Assembly (NCBI GenBank): GCA_022561775.1
Contig: JADFQO010000007.1
Span: 43,050 to 107,049 of the forward strand
Direction: 5' to 3'
Length of the DNA: 64,000 nt
Source: Myxococcales bacterium
GTDB lineage: Bacteria; Myxococcota_A; UBA9160; SMWR01
The translations under genes were made by a program, and so were the position numbers. Shown piece after piece: positions 22,790 through 32,327 of this stretch (positions are counted from its first letter, which is position 1; each line of letters opens with the position of its first letter). The notes under the pieces are model-generated. The model worked only from the letters and a program-made list of their open reading frames with translations, searched no databases and was not told the origin of the DNA.

Positions 22790-25700
22790 TCACCCACCAT
22801 CGGCGGAGTCCTTCGCGGGCCTTCGCCCCTGGATCAGCCGATTGCGAATCTCCGCCCGCTGCGCTTCGTCGACCTCCGGGGGGAGTGAGTCGATCAGCTC
22901 GACTCCCGCACGCACGAGCCGGGTGATACGGCGCCGATTGCTGAGAGAGTCCAATAGTTGGAGCGCGCCTTCGCTTTGGTTTGCAACGGCGAAGGCCTGT
23001 GCGCCGACGATCAGATCCTCTGGGAGTGCGCCGCTGCGAAGGAAATCGCGGGCGATCTCCACGGCCTCAGCGTGCAACACGGGGTCGTGACTCGCGGTGC
23101 GCCATTGGACGCGCAGTCGCTGAGCATCCTGGTAGGCGGGATCGAACCATTCGGCGGATGCGAGTTCGGGCTCGAGTTCGCGCAATGCCGGCCATTCGCC
23201 TGCAGCTGCCAGGCGCCAGCCCGAGATGGTTGCTGATGCCGCTCCCTCTAGTGGTTCGGACAACTCGAGCACTTCCAGGTCGTTCGCTTCGACAGCGTGT
23301 CTTCGTGTCGCCAGAAGCCCGAAGCGCGCCGACTGAGAGGTCGGATCGCGCTCGAGCGCGGCGCGGAAGTGCGCAGCCGCACGGCCTGGGGATTGGTTGC
23401 TGATCGCCCAGCCCAGATTCGTCATCCGCTGCGTCGAATCCCGTTGACTTTTCGCCAGGTTCACTGCGCGCGCCAATTCCTTCCTCGCCGCCAGGCGTCG
23501 CACCAGATAAGTGGTCTTCAATTCGGCTGCGATCGAAGGAAGCGGGTCGAACTGCGACAGGATCTGGTTGGCTCGCCGGGGGCGGAGCGCCTCGCTGCCA
23601 AGTCCCGCCGATCGCGTCGCCAATTGATTGCGATCATCTGTGTTGATATCAGCGCCTGCGGAGAAACGCTGCGCGCCCTCCAGATCCAGGCTCCAAGCGG
23701 CGATCAAATCTTCGGTCTTCCGCAGGCCGTAGCGCGAATAGCTCGACGGAGATGCTGCAAGCGCAAGCGCTGGTGTCATCACGGGATCGAACTCCGCGTT
23801 CGATGCCGCGAAGAGAACGGATCCCACTACGGGCCGGAAGACCGCTATCTCCGGAAAGACCTCGAGCAGTGTCGCCACGATGCTCCGCAGTAGGGGCTCG
23901 TCGACAAAGGAGAGTCCTATCCACTGCACGAAAACGCCACCCGGTTCGAGGTGGTCCGAGACGAGCGAGAAGAACTCTCGGGTGTAGAGATGAGATGCGC
24001 CGGCCGTCCACGGATGAGATGGCTGGGAGACGATCGCGTCGAATCGGGCATCCGTGAGCATCAGAGCACCGCGCGCGTCGTTGACCACCAGCTGCACCCG
24101 CGGATCGGATATTGGAGAAAAACCGCGCAGCGCCTCGAGTTTGTGATGTGCGTGCACCACCTCGCGCTCCAATTCGATCACGTGGATCCTCTCGATCGAG
24201 GAAGGGACCGCCTCGATCGATAGTCCGCCCCCCAAGCCGATCATCAACATGGAGCGCGCGTACGGGCGTAACAAAGCGGGCAGCATCCCCAACCAACGCG
24301 CGGTGATGAAGCGTTCGGGTGTTGGACTGTCTCGTTGGATGGTCGATTCGGGCTGGCCATTCGTGACAAGTCGCCAGCCATCACCCTCGTCAAAGAGCAA
24401 CACCGTCGACGAGCGGCCCACTTCGTAGTAGGCGATTTCGCCCTGCCAATTGGATGCGTTCGAACTGTTGTACCGCAACACCGCCCACGGGGTTGCTGGG
24501 GGGAGAATGACGAGCACAGCGAGGCATGCTGCCGCCGCGCCGGCCACGACCCGCAATGCGGGGCGTGTGAGACCTGCGGTCGCGAGTGCCAGAAACAGGT
24601 TGAGGCCGGCAGCGAGGCAGATGGTTCCCGCAAAGCGCAGGGACGTCAGCAGCACGAAGCCAGTTGCGAGTGCTCCGCTGATCGCGCCTACGGTATTCCA
24701 GGCGTAAACGCGTGCAGCTGCGGGCCCTGCTTCCGATTCGTGCCTTGCAAAAAGACGCACTGCAAACGGGAAGGTCGCGCCCACGCAAAGCGCACCCGGG
24801 AGCAAACCCAACGCTGCAATCAACGCATTGGCGGTGAGAGAGCCCGCGCGACCCGCCCCGAGTCCTTGCGCGAGTTCAGGCATTCGGTTGGCGAGCGAGA
24901 AGGCGATCAACGATAGCGTTGCGGCTCCGATCTGCGCCCACGCAAAGCCGTGCGCGGCCCGGACAGGGTCGCGCGCGAAGCGAGCTGCCGCGGCGCTTCC
25001 GATCGCTATGCCGAGCAGGAAACTCGCCAACATCGTTGCGAGCCCCTGGATGCTGCCGCCGAGCAACATGCCCAACAGGCGAATCCAGACCACCTCATAG
25101 GTGAAGGAAGCGAAGCCCGAGAGTGCAATCAGTGGCAGGATCCAGTGGAAGCGGACTGAGGGGGCCGACGTCGACGGAGCGAGTTCGGGGAGGGGTGCCG
25201 AGCGGCGCGCGAGTAGGGCAGCGGCTCCAAAGACCAGCGCGTTCGTAGCAGCTCCAACATACACTGTCGTACGTAAACCCAGCGCCGGCAAGAGTACGAA
25301 GCCAGCCGCGACGGCCCCTACCACGGCCCCCACGGTGTTGACGGAGTAGAGCACGCCGACCCGACGGCCGATTTCACTTTCTCGCCGCACCGCGTATCGC
25401 GCGAGCAGCGGCAGGGTCGCGCCCATCAAGCCGGTCGGAATCATCAGGATCGCAAAGGAACACGCCACGTAGAAGAGCGAGCCAGCGACGCTCGCTTCGT
25501 CGGGTGGTGCACTCTGGCCACCCGCGATCGCCGTATGGAGCCACATCGCCGCGCGGATTCCCCACGGAACCGCGAGTGCACTCGCCGCGATGCCCAACTC
25601 GAGCAATCCATAGACGAGAATCGGTCGGCGAACACGCGAGACGAGGCGAGCGGCCACGGCCGCGCCGGCGGCCAGGCCGCCCATGTAGGCTGCCAGCACG

Positions 25701-25834
25701 CTCACCACCGCGAATTCCGAGGTGCCGAATACGAACGCGAACTCGCGCGCCCATGCGGTTTCGTAGAGCAGGGCCGCGAAACCGGAGAGGAAGAAGCAGA
25801 GCAGGAGCAGAATGAAGCGGAGGTCGATCCTCAT
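22790..25834 (-). CDS. Fused MFS-like membrane / spermidine-synthase-like protein
   Basis: About 1014 residues from ATG 25834 (the track GTG at 25843 is only 2 bases from its GGAG). The N-terminal ~430 residues contain 12 or more hydrophobic helices of transporter type (LSGFAALLYETAWAREF at the start, typical of fused spermidine-synthase transporters). A soluble domain (about 460-720) has a Rossmann pattern: MLMIGLGGGLSIEAV, VIELEREVV and VVNDARGAL, like aminopropyltransferases, though the DIxD-type active-site acid pattern is not obvious. The last ~250 residues are helical and TPR-like. Such fusions are common in deltaproteobacteria and their reaction is unknown. It converges with the oxidase operon. 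Confidence 0.75.
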   Translation of the reverse strand: MRIDLRFILLLLCFFLSGFAALLYETAWAREFAFVFGTSEFAVVSVLAAYMGGLAAGAAVAARLVSRVRRPILVYGLLELGIAASALAVPWGIRAAMWLHTAIAGGQSAPPDEASVAGSLFYVACSFAILMIPTGLMGATLPLLARYAVRRESEIGRRVGVLYSVNTVGAVVGAVAAGFVLLPALGLRTTVYVGAATNALVFGAAALLARRSAPLPELAPSTSAPSVRFHWILPLIALSGFASFTYEVVWIRLLGMLLGGSIQGLATMLASFLLGIAIGSAAAARFARDPVRAAHGFAWAQIGAATLSLIAFSLANRMPELAQGLGAGRAGSLTANALIAALGLLPGALCVGATFPFAVRLFARHESEAGPAAARVYAWNTVGAISGALATGFVLLTSLRFAGTICLAAGLNLFLALATAGLTRPALRVVAGAAAACLAVLVILPPATPWAVLRYNSSNASNWQGEIAYYEVGRSSTVLLFDEGDGWRLVTNGQPESTIQRDSPTPERFITARWLGMLPALLRPYARSMLMIGLGGGLSIEAVPSSIERIHVIELEREVVHAHHKLEALRGFSPISDPRVQLVVNDARGALMLTDARFDAIVSQPSHPWTAGASHLYTREFFSLVSDHLEPGGVFVQWIGLSFVDEPLLRSIVATLLEVFPEIAVFRPVVGSVLFAASNAEFDPVMTPALALAASPSSYSRYGLRKTEDLIAAWSLDLEGAQRFSAGADINTDDRNQLATRSAGLGSEALRPRRANQILSQFDPLPSIAAELKTTYLVRRLAARKELARAVNLAKSQRDSTQRMTNLGWAISNQSPGRAAAHFRAALERDPTSQSARFGLLATRRHAVEANDLEVLELSEPLEGAASATISGWRLAAAGEWPALRELEPELASAEWFDPAYQDAQRLRVQWRTASHDPVLHAEAVEIARDFLRSGALPEDLIVGAQAFAVANQSEGALQLLDSLSNRRRITRLVRAGVELIDSLPPEVDEAQRAEIRNRLIQGRRPAKDSADGG

Positions 25835-25954
25835 GATTTTCACATCTCCGCCAGAACTCGTTGCCCGTGATTCTCAACTCGCCGTGGTTTTATAGCTCGC
25901 CTGGCGGGCAATGGGCGGTATTCTACGGAACCCCACAATCCTGGAGCGTTCGCC

Positions 25955-27094
25955 ATGGCGCAAGAGTTCACGCCCCTGATCACGATCGGCCCCCGCGTGC
26001 GTAAATCGCCGTTCTTCGAGGCCACCAGGCGCTACGGGGTGAAGTCCTTCACGATCTACAACCACATGTACATGCCGACAAGTTATTCAACCCCAGAGAA
26101 CGAATACTGGAGTCTCGTCAACGACGTGACGCTCTGGGACGTTTCCAGTGAGCGCCAGATCGAGATTACGGGCCCCGATGCGGCCCGCTTCGTGCAGTAC
26201 CTCACACCGCGCAACCTCTCGAAATGCCGCGTCGGTCGCTGCCTCTACGTCGTGCTCTGCGGAGAGGACGGGGGGATCATCAACGACGCCGTGCTGCTCC
26301 GGCTTGCTGAGAACCAATTCTGGCTCTCCCCGGGAGACGGCGATGTGTTGCTCTGGGCGCAGGGCGCCGCGATCCACAGCGGCATGCGGGTTGCGATCGC
26401 GGAGCCCGATGTGTCTCCGCTACAGCTACAAGGTCCCAAGTCTCCCGATGTCGCAAAGGCGCTCTTCGGCGATTGGGCGCTCGATCTCGCCTACTACGAA
26501 TTGCGGGAGACGCGGCTCGGAGACATTCCTGTGGTACTCGCGCGGACGGGGTGGAGCGGCGAGATCGGCTTTGAGATCTACCTCCGCGATGGCCAGCGCG
26601 GCGACGAACTCTGGGAACTCGTGATGGCGGCCGGCAAACCCTACAACATCGCGCCGATCACGCCCTCGGCGATCCGCAGCGTCGAGGGACGCATCCTTTC
26701 CCACGGATCGGATATCACGCGCAATGACAATCCGTTCACCGTCGGGTTGGATCGGCTGGTCGATCTCGATCAGGAAGCGGATTTCATCGGCAAGCAGGCG
26801 CTGAAGCGCATTCAGCAGGAGGGCGTGAAGCGCAGACTGGTGGCGGTTGAGATTGGCGGAGAACCCATCGCGGGTGGCAATCAGCACTTCTGGCCGGTCT
26901 ACGCGGGTGACGACGTCGTCGGACACGTCACGCGATGCGTCTACTCACCGCGGCTCGACAAGAACATCGGCTTTGCGAACGTCTCCGCCGACCAGGCAGG
27001 GTTCGGTACCGAGCTCAGCCTCGACGCACCCGACGGACGCCGCGCAGCGAAGGTGGTTCCCGCTCCGTTCATCGAATCCAAGAAGAAAATCTAG
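25955..27094 (+). CDS. GcvT-family demethylase, DmdA-like (DMSP demethylase candidate)
   Basis: 379 residues. It belongs to the GcvT/aminomethyltransferase superfamily, which transfers one-carbon units to tetrahydrofolate. The N-terminus (SPFFEATRRYGVKSFTIYNHM, then WDVSSERQIEITGPDA) and the single-domain length resemble DmdA, which takes a methyl from dimethylsulfoniopropionate to give methylmercaptopropionate and 5-methyl-THF. GWSGEIGFEIYL is the conserved folate-domain segment. It stands 7 bases from the convergent SQR gene. The specific DMSP assignment is inferred; a related methylamine or glycine-betaine type demethylase is possible. The MetF/MetV and MetH genes in this window could use the methyl-THF. 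Confidence 0.7.
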   Translation: MAQEFTPLITIGPRVRKSPFFEATRRYGVKSFTIYNHMYMPTSYSTPENEYWSLVNDVTLWDVSSERQIEITGPDAARFVQYLTPRNLSKCRVGRCLYVVLCGEDGGIINDAVLLRLAENQFWLSPGDGDVLLWAQGAAIHSGMRVAIAEPDVSPLQLQGPKSPDVAKALFGDWALDLAYYELRETRLGDIPVVLARTGWSGEIGFEIYLRDGQRGDELWELVMAAGKPYNIAPITPSAIRSVEGRILSHGSDITRNDNPFTVGLDRLVDLDQEADFIGKQALKRIQQEGVKRRLVAVEIGGEPIAGGNQHFWPVYAGDDVVGHVTRCVYSPRLDKNIGFANVSADQAGFGTELSLDAPDGRRAAKVVPAPFIESKKKI

Positions 27095-27101
27095 CCGCGG
27101 T

Positions 27102-28328
27102 TCAGGCGCGCCCTTTCAGCATCAGATTCCAGTAGAACCACGGAAGGCCGTACTTCTTGAGCAGCCACATGTCGTAGCGCTCCTTCATCGTGTTGATCAG
27201 CGGGATCGAGGGCGTCGGCTTCTTGGTGTAATCGAATTCAGCCAACAGCACAGAGCGGTAGGAGGTGACCAGCGGGCACGCCCCGTAGCCATCGTAACGG
27301 GCGTTCGAATTCCGCCCCGACATCTCCGCGAGCAGATTTTCGACCGCGACGGGTGCCTGGCTCCTCACCGCAGCACCGGTTTTCGTGTTCGGGGTGGTGG
27401 TGGCGTCTCCGAGCGCGAAGACGTTCGGGTACTTCGTGTGGCGGAGCGTGTGCTGGTCGACGTCGATCCATCCTCCCGCACCGGCGAGTGGGCTGCTCTT
27501 GATGAAGTCGGGCGCGCTCTGCGGCGGCACCGCGTGCAGGAAGTCGTAGTGGACGCTCACTTCCCGCGTACCTTCTCCGTCGGGAACTTCGAAGGTCGCA
27601 TCGCGTCGGTCCGCGTCTACGCGCACGAGGTTGTGGTTGAAGCGGGCATCGATCCCGTAGCGGTGAACGACTTTGTTGAGGATCGCGGAGTATTCGGGCA
27701 CGGCGAACATCGAGGGTGTCGCGGTGCCGAAGATGACCTGGGTCTTGTCGAGCAAATCGCGCTGACGAAAGTAGTCGCAAGCCATGTACATGATCTTCTG
27801 CGGCGCACCGGCGCATTTGATTGGCATCTGTGGACAGGTAAACAGCGCGGTTCCGCCTTGGATCCGTTGAAGGCACTGCCAGGTCTTGGTGGTGAGCGCG
27901 AACTCGTAGTTGCTCGACGCATAAGGGGTCTCGAGCGCTTCGCGGAGGCCTGGAATTCGATCCCAATCAAGCTGGATTCCAGGTGCAGCAACCAAGAATT
28001 CGTAACCGATTTCGCCTGACGACTCAGTGGTGACGCGCTGTCTTTCAGCGTCGATGGTCGTGACCCGATCCCGGATCCAGCGGACCCCGTTCGGGATCAC
28101 GCGATTCGTGGGTCGAACCGTTGCTTCCGCAGAGTACGCGCCTCCCCCGACGAGCGTCCAGGCCGGTTGGTAGTAGTGGTTCGCCGAGGGTTCGATCACG
28201 GAGACATCGTCTTGGCCGGCGCGGCGCAAACGCGCCGCCACGCTGATTCCGGCGCTACCGCCTCCGATGATCAAGATCTTGTGATGAACTGCGCCATTCG
28301 AGGCGCTGATCGATTGCGGACTGCTCAT
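27102..28328 (-). CDS. sqr: Sulfide:quinone oxidoreductase (SQOR-type)
   Basis: 408 residues, flavoprotein of the disulfide oxidoreductase superfamily. The FAD loop is IIGGGSAGIS (about 20-29). The two redox cysteines of the eukaryote-like SQOR type fit KCAGAPQK (Cys172) and GYGACPLVT (Cys351). The C-terminus (LPWFYWNLML) is hydrophobic and should sit on the membrane. It oxidises H2S to sulfane sulfur held as a persulfide on an acceptor and passes two electrons to quinone. It is the last gene of the minus-strand operon 32202->27102, 82 bases after sorB. No transposition signs are seen. Confidence 0.88.
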   Translation of the reverse strand: MSSPQSISASNGAVHHKILIIGGGSAGISVAARLRRAGQDDVSVIEPSANHYYQPAWTLVGGGAYSAEATVRPTNRVIPNGVRWIRDRVTTIDAERQRVTTESSGEIGYEFLVAAPGIQLDWDRIPGLREALETPYASSNYEFALTTKTWQCLQRIQGGTALFTCPQMPIKCAGAPQKIMYMACDYFRQRDLLDKTQVIFGTATPSMFAVPEYSAILNKVVHRYGIDARFNHNLVRVDADRRDATFEVPDGEGTREVSVHYDFLHAVPPQSAPDFIKSSPLAGAGGWIDVDQHTLRHTKYPNVFALGDATTTPNTKTGAAVRSQAPVAVENLLAEMSGRNSNARYDGYGACPLVTSYRSVLLAEFDYTKKPTPSIPLINTMKERYDMWLLKKYGLPWFYWNLMLKGRA

Positions 28329-28410
28329 GAAGGATCTCCGTTCTTCCAGAATGCGCCCGAAGTCTTGGGGGGTTGGGGTTGTTCGGTGCGGGATTTTCCG
28401 ATCATCGAGA

Positions 28411-28803
28411 TCACTCCGTCTCCAGCCTGTTTTCAGCCAATGAAGTGGCGGGAGGCATCAGAGAGGGGCTCAACGGCGCGCGGCGAAAACTCGATCGTGT
28501 TGGCGCGTAATGGGCCGCCAAATAGTCGAGGATCTGCGCCTCGGTCTCCGTAGGAAACGTCCAGAGGTTCTGGGTCCGCTGCATCCATCGGATCATTTCG
28601 AGCCAGGTTTCGCGATCGGCTCGCGTCTGCACCACGAGTTTCGCCGAGTGGCACGGGGTGCAGTTCGCCTTGACGATCTCCCAATGTTCATCAATGACGA
28701 AGCGGGTTTCCGGATCGAGCGCTCTTTCGTCCGCATCAGCCAAGGATGCCGCGAATAGCAGTACCGCTGTAGTCCAGAAGAACCCTTTCGAAGCAGCTCT
28801 CAT
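28411..28803 (-). CDS. sorB: Monoheme cytochrome c, SorB-like sulfite dehydrogenase subunit
   Basis: 130 residues from ATG 28803, which overlaps the sorA stop as ATGA; the 441-residue track ORF is a shadow frame joined to the real gene. An N-terminal signal sequence (cleavage near ADA) is followed by one heme motif, CTPCH (48-52), and a helical 'TWLEMIRWMQRTQNLW' segment typical of the small cytochrome partner of SorA. It takes electrons from the molybdenum cofactor of SorA in the periplasm and passes them to cytochrome c and the oxidase. Overlap with sorA shows translational coupling. Confidence 0.87.
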   Translation of the reverse strand: MRAASKGFFWTTAVLLFAASLADADERALDPETRFVIDEHWEIVKANCTPCHSAKLVVQTRADRETWLEMIRWMQRTQNLWTFPTETEAQILDYLAAHYAPTRSSFRRAPLSPSLMPPATSLAENRLETE

Positions 28804-30116
28804 TTCATGACTCTTGCTGAGATTCGATGCGTCGCGTTGTTGAGGTAACCCTTCGGATTCCAACCGGGAACGATCATGGGCTGTTCGCGGCCGGCCGAGT
28901 CCGTCGCCCGAACCCAGACTTCGTAGTAGCCCTGCGACGGGAATCGGACTTCTGCCTGCCATCGCTGCCACGCCAGACGATTGGGCGGTTTGGCAAGCTT
29001 GCTCCGCTGCCAGGTCTTCCCGTAGTCGGTCGAGACATCGACGCGCGCGACCGCACGCTCGCCCGCCCATGCGTGCCCACGAAGTGCGAGGGGCTCGCCG
29101 ATCGGGTGCACGAGGCCCGACTTCGGGAAGGTGATGAGCGATTTCACCGGCATCGAATCGATGATGCACATATCCGCATCGGAGACTTCGCTTCCCGGTG
29201 CGACGGGTCTGCAGGGAACCCGATAGGATTTTCCGCCCATTTTGGGGCCGTCGTGCACGCGGTCTCGTACGACAATTCGGCGCAGCCACTTCCCCGATGT
29301 CGAACCCGGAAATCCACCGCAGACCAACCGCAGCGGATGGCCGTGTAGGAGCGGAATGTCTGCGCCGTTCATCGCCCAGGCGACGAGTGTTTCGTCCTGC
29401 AGGGCTTTGGCGATCGGAACACCGCGCGAGATCGGGATCTTCCCCGGTTCTCCGCTGATGTGGCGATCCGCACCGTAGTAGGCGACGTAAACGGCCTCGG
29501 AAGTCACCCCGCTCGCTTCGAGAAGCTCGCGTAGACGCACTCCCGTCCACTCCGGACAGCCCACCGCACCGGTGGTCCATTGGTTGCCGCGCGCCGGCGG
29601 AACGAATTCGCTTCTTCCGTTGCCAGCGCACTCGAGCTGTAGTCGATACGTGTGGTGCCGGAATTCTTTCTTCAACCGTGCGATCGAGAATTCCTTCTGC
29701 TCGCGGGTGGCCTCTCCTTCGATGCGGAGTGTCCACGAAGCGACGTCGATCGCTTCCGGTGGAAGCCCATTATTTCGTACGAACAGGCGGGAGGCCGGCG
29801 TTACGTCATCGTCCAGCAGATGGGCCGGCGTCTCTGCATTGAGCGGTCGGTCGTTGAGAACCACGAGCCCGGGTTCCTTGCCCGGGATTTTGAAACTCTT
29901 ATGGGTGGCCGCGAACGCAGCGGGAATGACGCCGCCAGGCATCCACTCGGAAAATGCGATCGAACCTCCGAGAGCCGCCGCCAGTGCGGCCCGGCCCGAG
30001 CCCGCCAGAAAACCCCGTCGACTGATCGGTTCTGAGCGCCGCCCCCAGATCTTCGCATCCGCGGCTTCCGGATCATCATCGTATAGTTCCCAGATTCCGC
30101 GAAATGTCGTTCCCAT
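28800..30116 (-). CDS. sorA: Sulfite dehydrogenase molybdopterin subunit (SorA-like)
   Basis: 438 residues. A Tat signal (SRRGFLAG at 32-39) marks export in folded form. The sulfite-oxidase-type molybdenum domain shows the Cys ligand in LECAGNGRSE (Cys163), a HGHPLRLVCGG segment and the C-terminal dimerisation domain (YYEVWVRATDSAG). It oxidises sulfite to sulfate in the periplasm, giving electrons to SorB. The start is backed by GGGAAG just upstream. It lies 16 bases after the YeiH-family gene. YedY-like reductase function is less likely given the paired cytochrome and the operon context. Confidence 0.88.
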   Translation of the reverse strand: MGTTFRGIWELYDDDPEAADAKIWGRRSEPISRRGFLAGSGRAALAAALGGSIAFSEWMPGGVIPAAFAATHKSFKIPGKEPGLVVLNDRPLNAETPAHLLDDDVTPASRLFVRNNGLPPEAIDVASWTLRIEGEATREQKEFSIARLKKEFRHHTYRLQLECAGNGRSEFVPPARGNQWTTGAVGCPEWTGVRLRELLEASGVTSEAVYVAYYGADRHISGEPGKIPISRGVPIAKALQDETLVAWAMNGADIPLLHGHPLRLVCGGFPGSTSGKWLRRIVVRDRVHDGPKMGGKSYRVPCRPVAPGSEVSDADMCIIDSMPVKSLITFPKSGLVHPIGEPLALRGHAWAGERAVARVDVSTDYGKTWQRSKLAKPPNRLAWQRWQAEVRFPSQGYYEVWVRATDSAGREQPMIVPGWNPKGYLNNATHRISARVMK

Positions 30117-30132
30117 GTCTTCCCAACTACGG

Positions 30133-31389
30133 TCAGAGGGCCTCTGTCAGTCTCGAAGCGAGTAGATGAATCAGTCCGGCTGAAACGCCGCCGACAATCA
30201 GTGCGGCGGCCAGACCTGCGGCGAGCGGTTTCAGTCCGAGGCTGCGCAGCCGCTTGAGGTTGGTGCCCAGGCCGACAGATGCCATCGCCATGGTGAGGCA
30301 CCAGGACGAGAGCGTCGTAATGAATGCGATGCTGGATTTCCACTGCGCGTCGGTGAGAAGGCCCGCAAAAGGCGCATCGCCGAGGTCTCCGATCGTGCGC
30401 AACAGTGCCATCGCGACGAAGCCGAAGACGAAAAGCGGAATCATCTGGTTGAGCTTCGGTTTCCGGGCCGCGTTCTGCTCCGAGCCCGATCGGTGATAGA
30501 GGATCGTCATGAGCGGGATCACCGCAACCATGAAGAGATTGCGGACCAGTTTGGTGACCGTCGCGGTGTCGAGGGCCTCTGGAGCCGCGTACTGCTGCGC
30601 GTAGAGCAATCCGGCTCCCACCACCTGCGCGGTGTCATGGATCGCGGTTCCCAGGAAGAAGCCCACGAGGTCTGGATTTCTGCCGAAGATGCTATGCGCG
30701 ATGAACGGATAGGTGACGAGCGCGATGAGTCCGAAGACCGTGATCGTTCCGACCGCGTAACTGGTCTCATCCTCGTTCGCGTCAATGACCGGAGCGGTGG
30801 CGACGATGGCCGTGTTTCCGCAGATTGCGGTGCCGACGGCGATGAGCGTTCCGAGTCGCCGCGGAAGGCCGACCGCGCGGCTGATCCAAGTCACCAGCAG
30901 CAATGCCGAGGTGATGCAGCCGATCACGATGGGCAGGGCGAAAAGCCCGATGCTTCCGACGGCGCCGAGGCTCAAGCGGATCCCGAGGAGTACGACACCC
31001 ACGCGTAGGATCCGCTTCAGACAGATTTGAACACCGGCTTCGTAGACCGACGGAAGTCCAACCGTGTTTCGGACCGCCAGCCCAAGCACAATGGCGAGCA
31101 GGATCGGACTGATCGGGCTTCGTTCGACGCCGAACCACTCGACGCCGATCAGCTGGGATCCCGCCCGGCCGACGATCGCCAGCCCCAGCGCGATGGCGAG
31201 CCCTGGCAGCAACGCGCCCAGCATCGCGAAGAGTTCGTTTCCGCGGGCCTGCCATGGCGCCCGTCCGGCGCGCTCGTCGATCGTTTCGGACGGGCCCATC
31301 CATTCGGGGATCCCCTCCATGCCGCCCGCCCAGCGCCATAGTTCGGGGTGGTTGTAGATGTCGAGCGGCGCCGGGGAAGGTGCGGACAT
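30133..31389 (-). CDS. YeiH-family putative sulfate exporter
   Basis: 418 residues with about 10-11 hydrophobic helices after a hydrophilic ~45-residue N-terminus. The family (UPF0324/YeiH, putative sulfate exporter) shows in GTAICGNTAIVATAPVI, HDTAQVVGAG and MASVGLGTNL. Experimental proof of sulfate export is limited; the assignment rests mainly on recurrent linkage to sulfur genes. Here it starts 3 bases after the persulfide dioxygenase gene and 16 bases before sorA, so it is surely part of the sulfide oxidation operon and may move sulfite or sulfate out of the cytoplasm. Confidence 0.85.
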   Translation of the reverse strand: MSAPSPAPLDIYNHPELWRWAGGMEGIPEWMGPSETIDERAGRAPWQARGNELFAMLGALLPGLAIALGLAIVGRAGSQLIGVEWFGVERSPISPILLAIVLGLAVRNTVGLPSVYEAGVQICLKRILRVGVVLLGIRLSLGAVGSIGLFALPIVIGCITSALLLVTWISRAVGLPRRLGTLIAVGTAICGNTAIVATAPVIDANEDETSYAVGTITVFGLIALVTYPFIAHSIFGRNPDLVGFFLGTAIHDTAQVVGAGLLYAQQYAAPEALDTATVTKLVRNLFMVAVIPLMTILYHRSGSEQNAARKPKLNQMIPLFVFGFVAMALLRTIGDLGDAPFAGLLTDAQWKSSIAFITTLSSWCLTMAMASVGLGTNLKRLRSLGLKPLAAGLAAALIVGGVSAGLIHLLASRLTEAL

Positions 31390-31392
31390 CGA

Positions 31393-32202
31393 TCAAATCC
31401 CCATTCCCATCCAGATTTCCGCGTCCTGGCGTCCCTGCGCTTCCATCACGCTGGCGACCGAGCTCGCCGTGGACGGGGAGGGTTGGGAAGTTGGCGCCGG
31501 AATCGGCGCTGCCAGAAGTCCACACTCCAGGTTGGCGGGCACCGCGACGTCGATCCTCTTCGGATACGCGAGGTCGAGCCGATCCACGATCGCGACGAAG
31601 TCCGCTTCCGACTTGTCGAGTCCCAGGCGCGGATTGAAGCGCTTCTCCTCACCCACGGTGGTCACCATGCGACCTTTGTAGTCGTGCCCCGGGAAGAGAA
31701 GCGTCTCGTCGGGGAGCGAAAAGATCTTGTTTCGAACGGAGTCGAAGAGGGCGGCGGCGTCACCCTGTTGAAAATCGGTGCGCCCGCAACCGCGTATCAA
31801 GAGCGCGTCTCCTGTAAACGCCATGCCCTGTTCTCGACATAGATAAGTGACGCAACCACCAGTGTGCCCCGGCGTCGAGCAGACCTCGAGGGTCGCCGAT
31901 CCGAATCGAACGACGTCTCCGTCCTCGAATTCGATATCCGCAGCTTTCACGCCTGCCGCAGCACTTACGGCCACCCGGGATCCCTGTTCTCTTCGAAAGA
32001 GGTCCGCAGCGGTGATGTGGTCCGCGTGTACGTGGGTTTCGAGCGTGTAGCGTAGGGTAAGGTCGAGTTCCCGGAGAAGCGTCCGATCGCGATCGAATTG
32101 CTCGAGTACCGAGTCGATCAGGACGGCCTCGCGCGTCGACTCGTCGGCGAGCAGATAGGTCAGGGTAGACGTCTCCGGGTCGATGAACTGCCGAAAGATC
32201 AC
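31393..32202 (-). CDS. Persulfide dioxygenase (ETHE1-like)
   Basis: 269 residues from GTG 32202 with AGGAGG a few bases upstream; the track start at 32334 runs through the promoter. It is a metallo-beta-lactamase-fold non-heme iron enzyme: HVHADH (57-62), the TPGHTGGC histidine, FTGDALLIRGCGRTDFQ and FPGHDYKG. GCGRTDFQ is typical of persulfide dioxygenases, which turn glutathione persulfide plus O2 into glutathione and sulfite in the cytoplasm. A ~30-residue Ala/Ser/Pro tail follows the fold. It is the first gene of the five-gene sulfide operon and diverges from the ArsR regulator. Confidence 0.87.
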   Translation of the reverse strand: MIFRQFIDPETSTLTYLLADESTREAVLIDSVLEQFDRDRTLLRELDLTLRYTLETHVHADHITAADLFRREQGSRVAVSAAAGVKAADIEFEDGDVVRFGSATLEVCSTPGHTGGCVTYLCREQGMAFTGDALLIRGCGRTDFQQGDAAALFDSVRNKIFSLPDETLLFPGHDYKGRMVTTVGEEKRFNPRLGLDKSEADFVAIVDRLDLAYPKRIDVAVPANLECGLLAAPIPAPTSQPSPSTASSVASVMEAQGRQDAEIWMGMGI

Positions 32203-32277
32203 GCGGCCTCCTGCGCACAGGGGCGCCACGGCTCCTGCGTGGGGATTCGTAGAATGACACAACCAGGTAGATATGTA

Positions 32278-32297
32278 GATATAATTGTATTGATATC
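32278..32297. promoter_or_regulatory. Dyad GATATAAT-N4-TTGATATC, likely ArsR operator
   Basis: In the 125-base divergent region between the persulfide dioxygenase and arsR genes, the AT-rich stretch 32268-32297 stands out from its GC-rich surroundings. It contains GATATAAT-TGTA-TTGATATC, an imperfect 8-4-8 inverted repeat, next to another GATAT-type half site. Size and composition fit an ArsR/SmtB operator controlling both transcripts. The -10 elements probably overlap it. Confidence 0.5.
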
Positions 32298-32327
32298 CGG
32301 TTAAAAGGCGAATACGGTACAGCGACG

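Noticed and set aside
28411-29736. 441-codon ORF as one protein
   Set aside because: Only the last 130 codons are real (SorB); the rest is out-of-frame sorA sequence upstream of the ATGA overlap.
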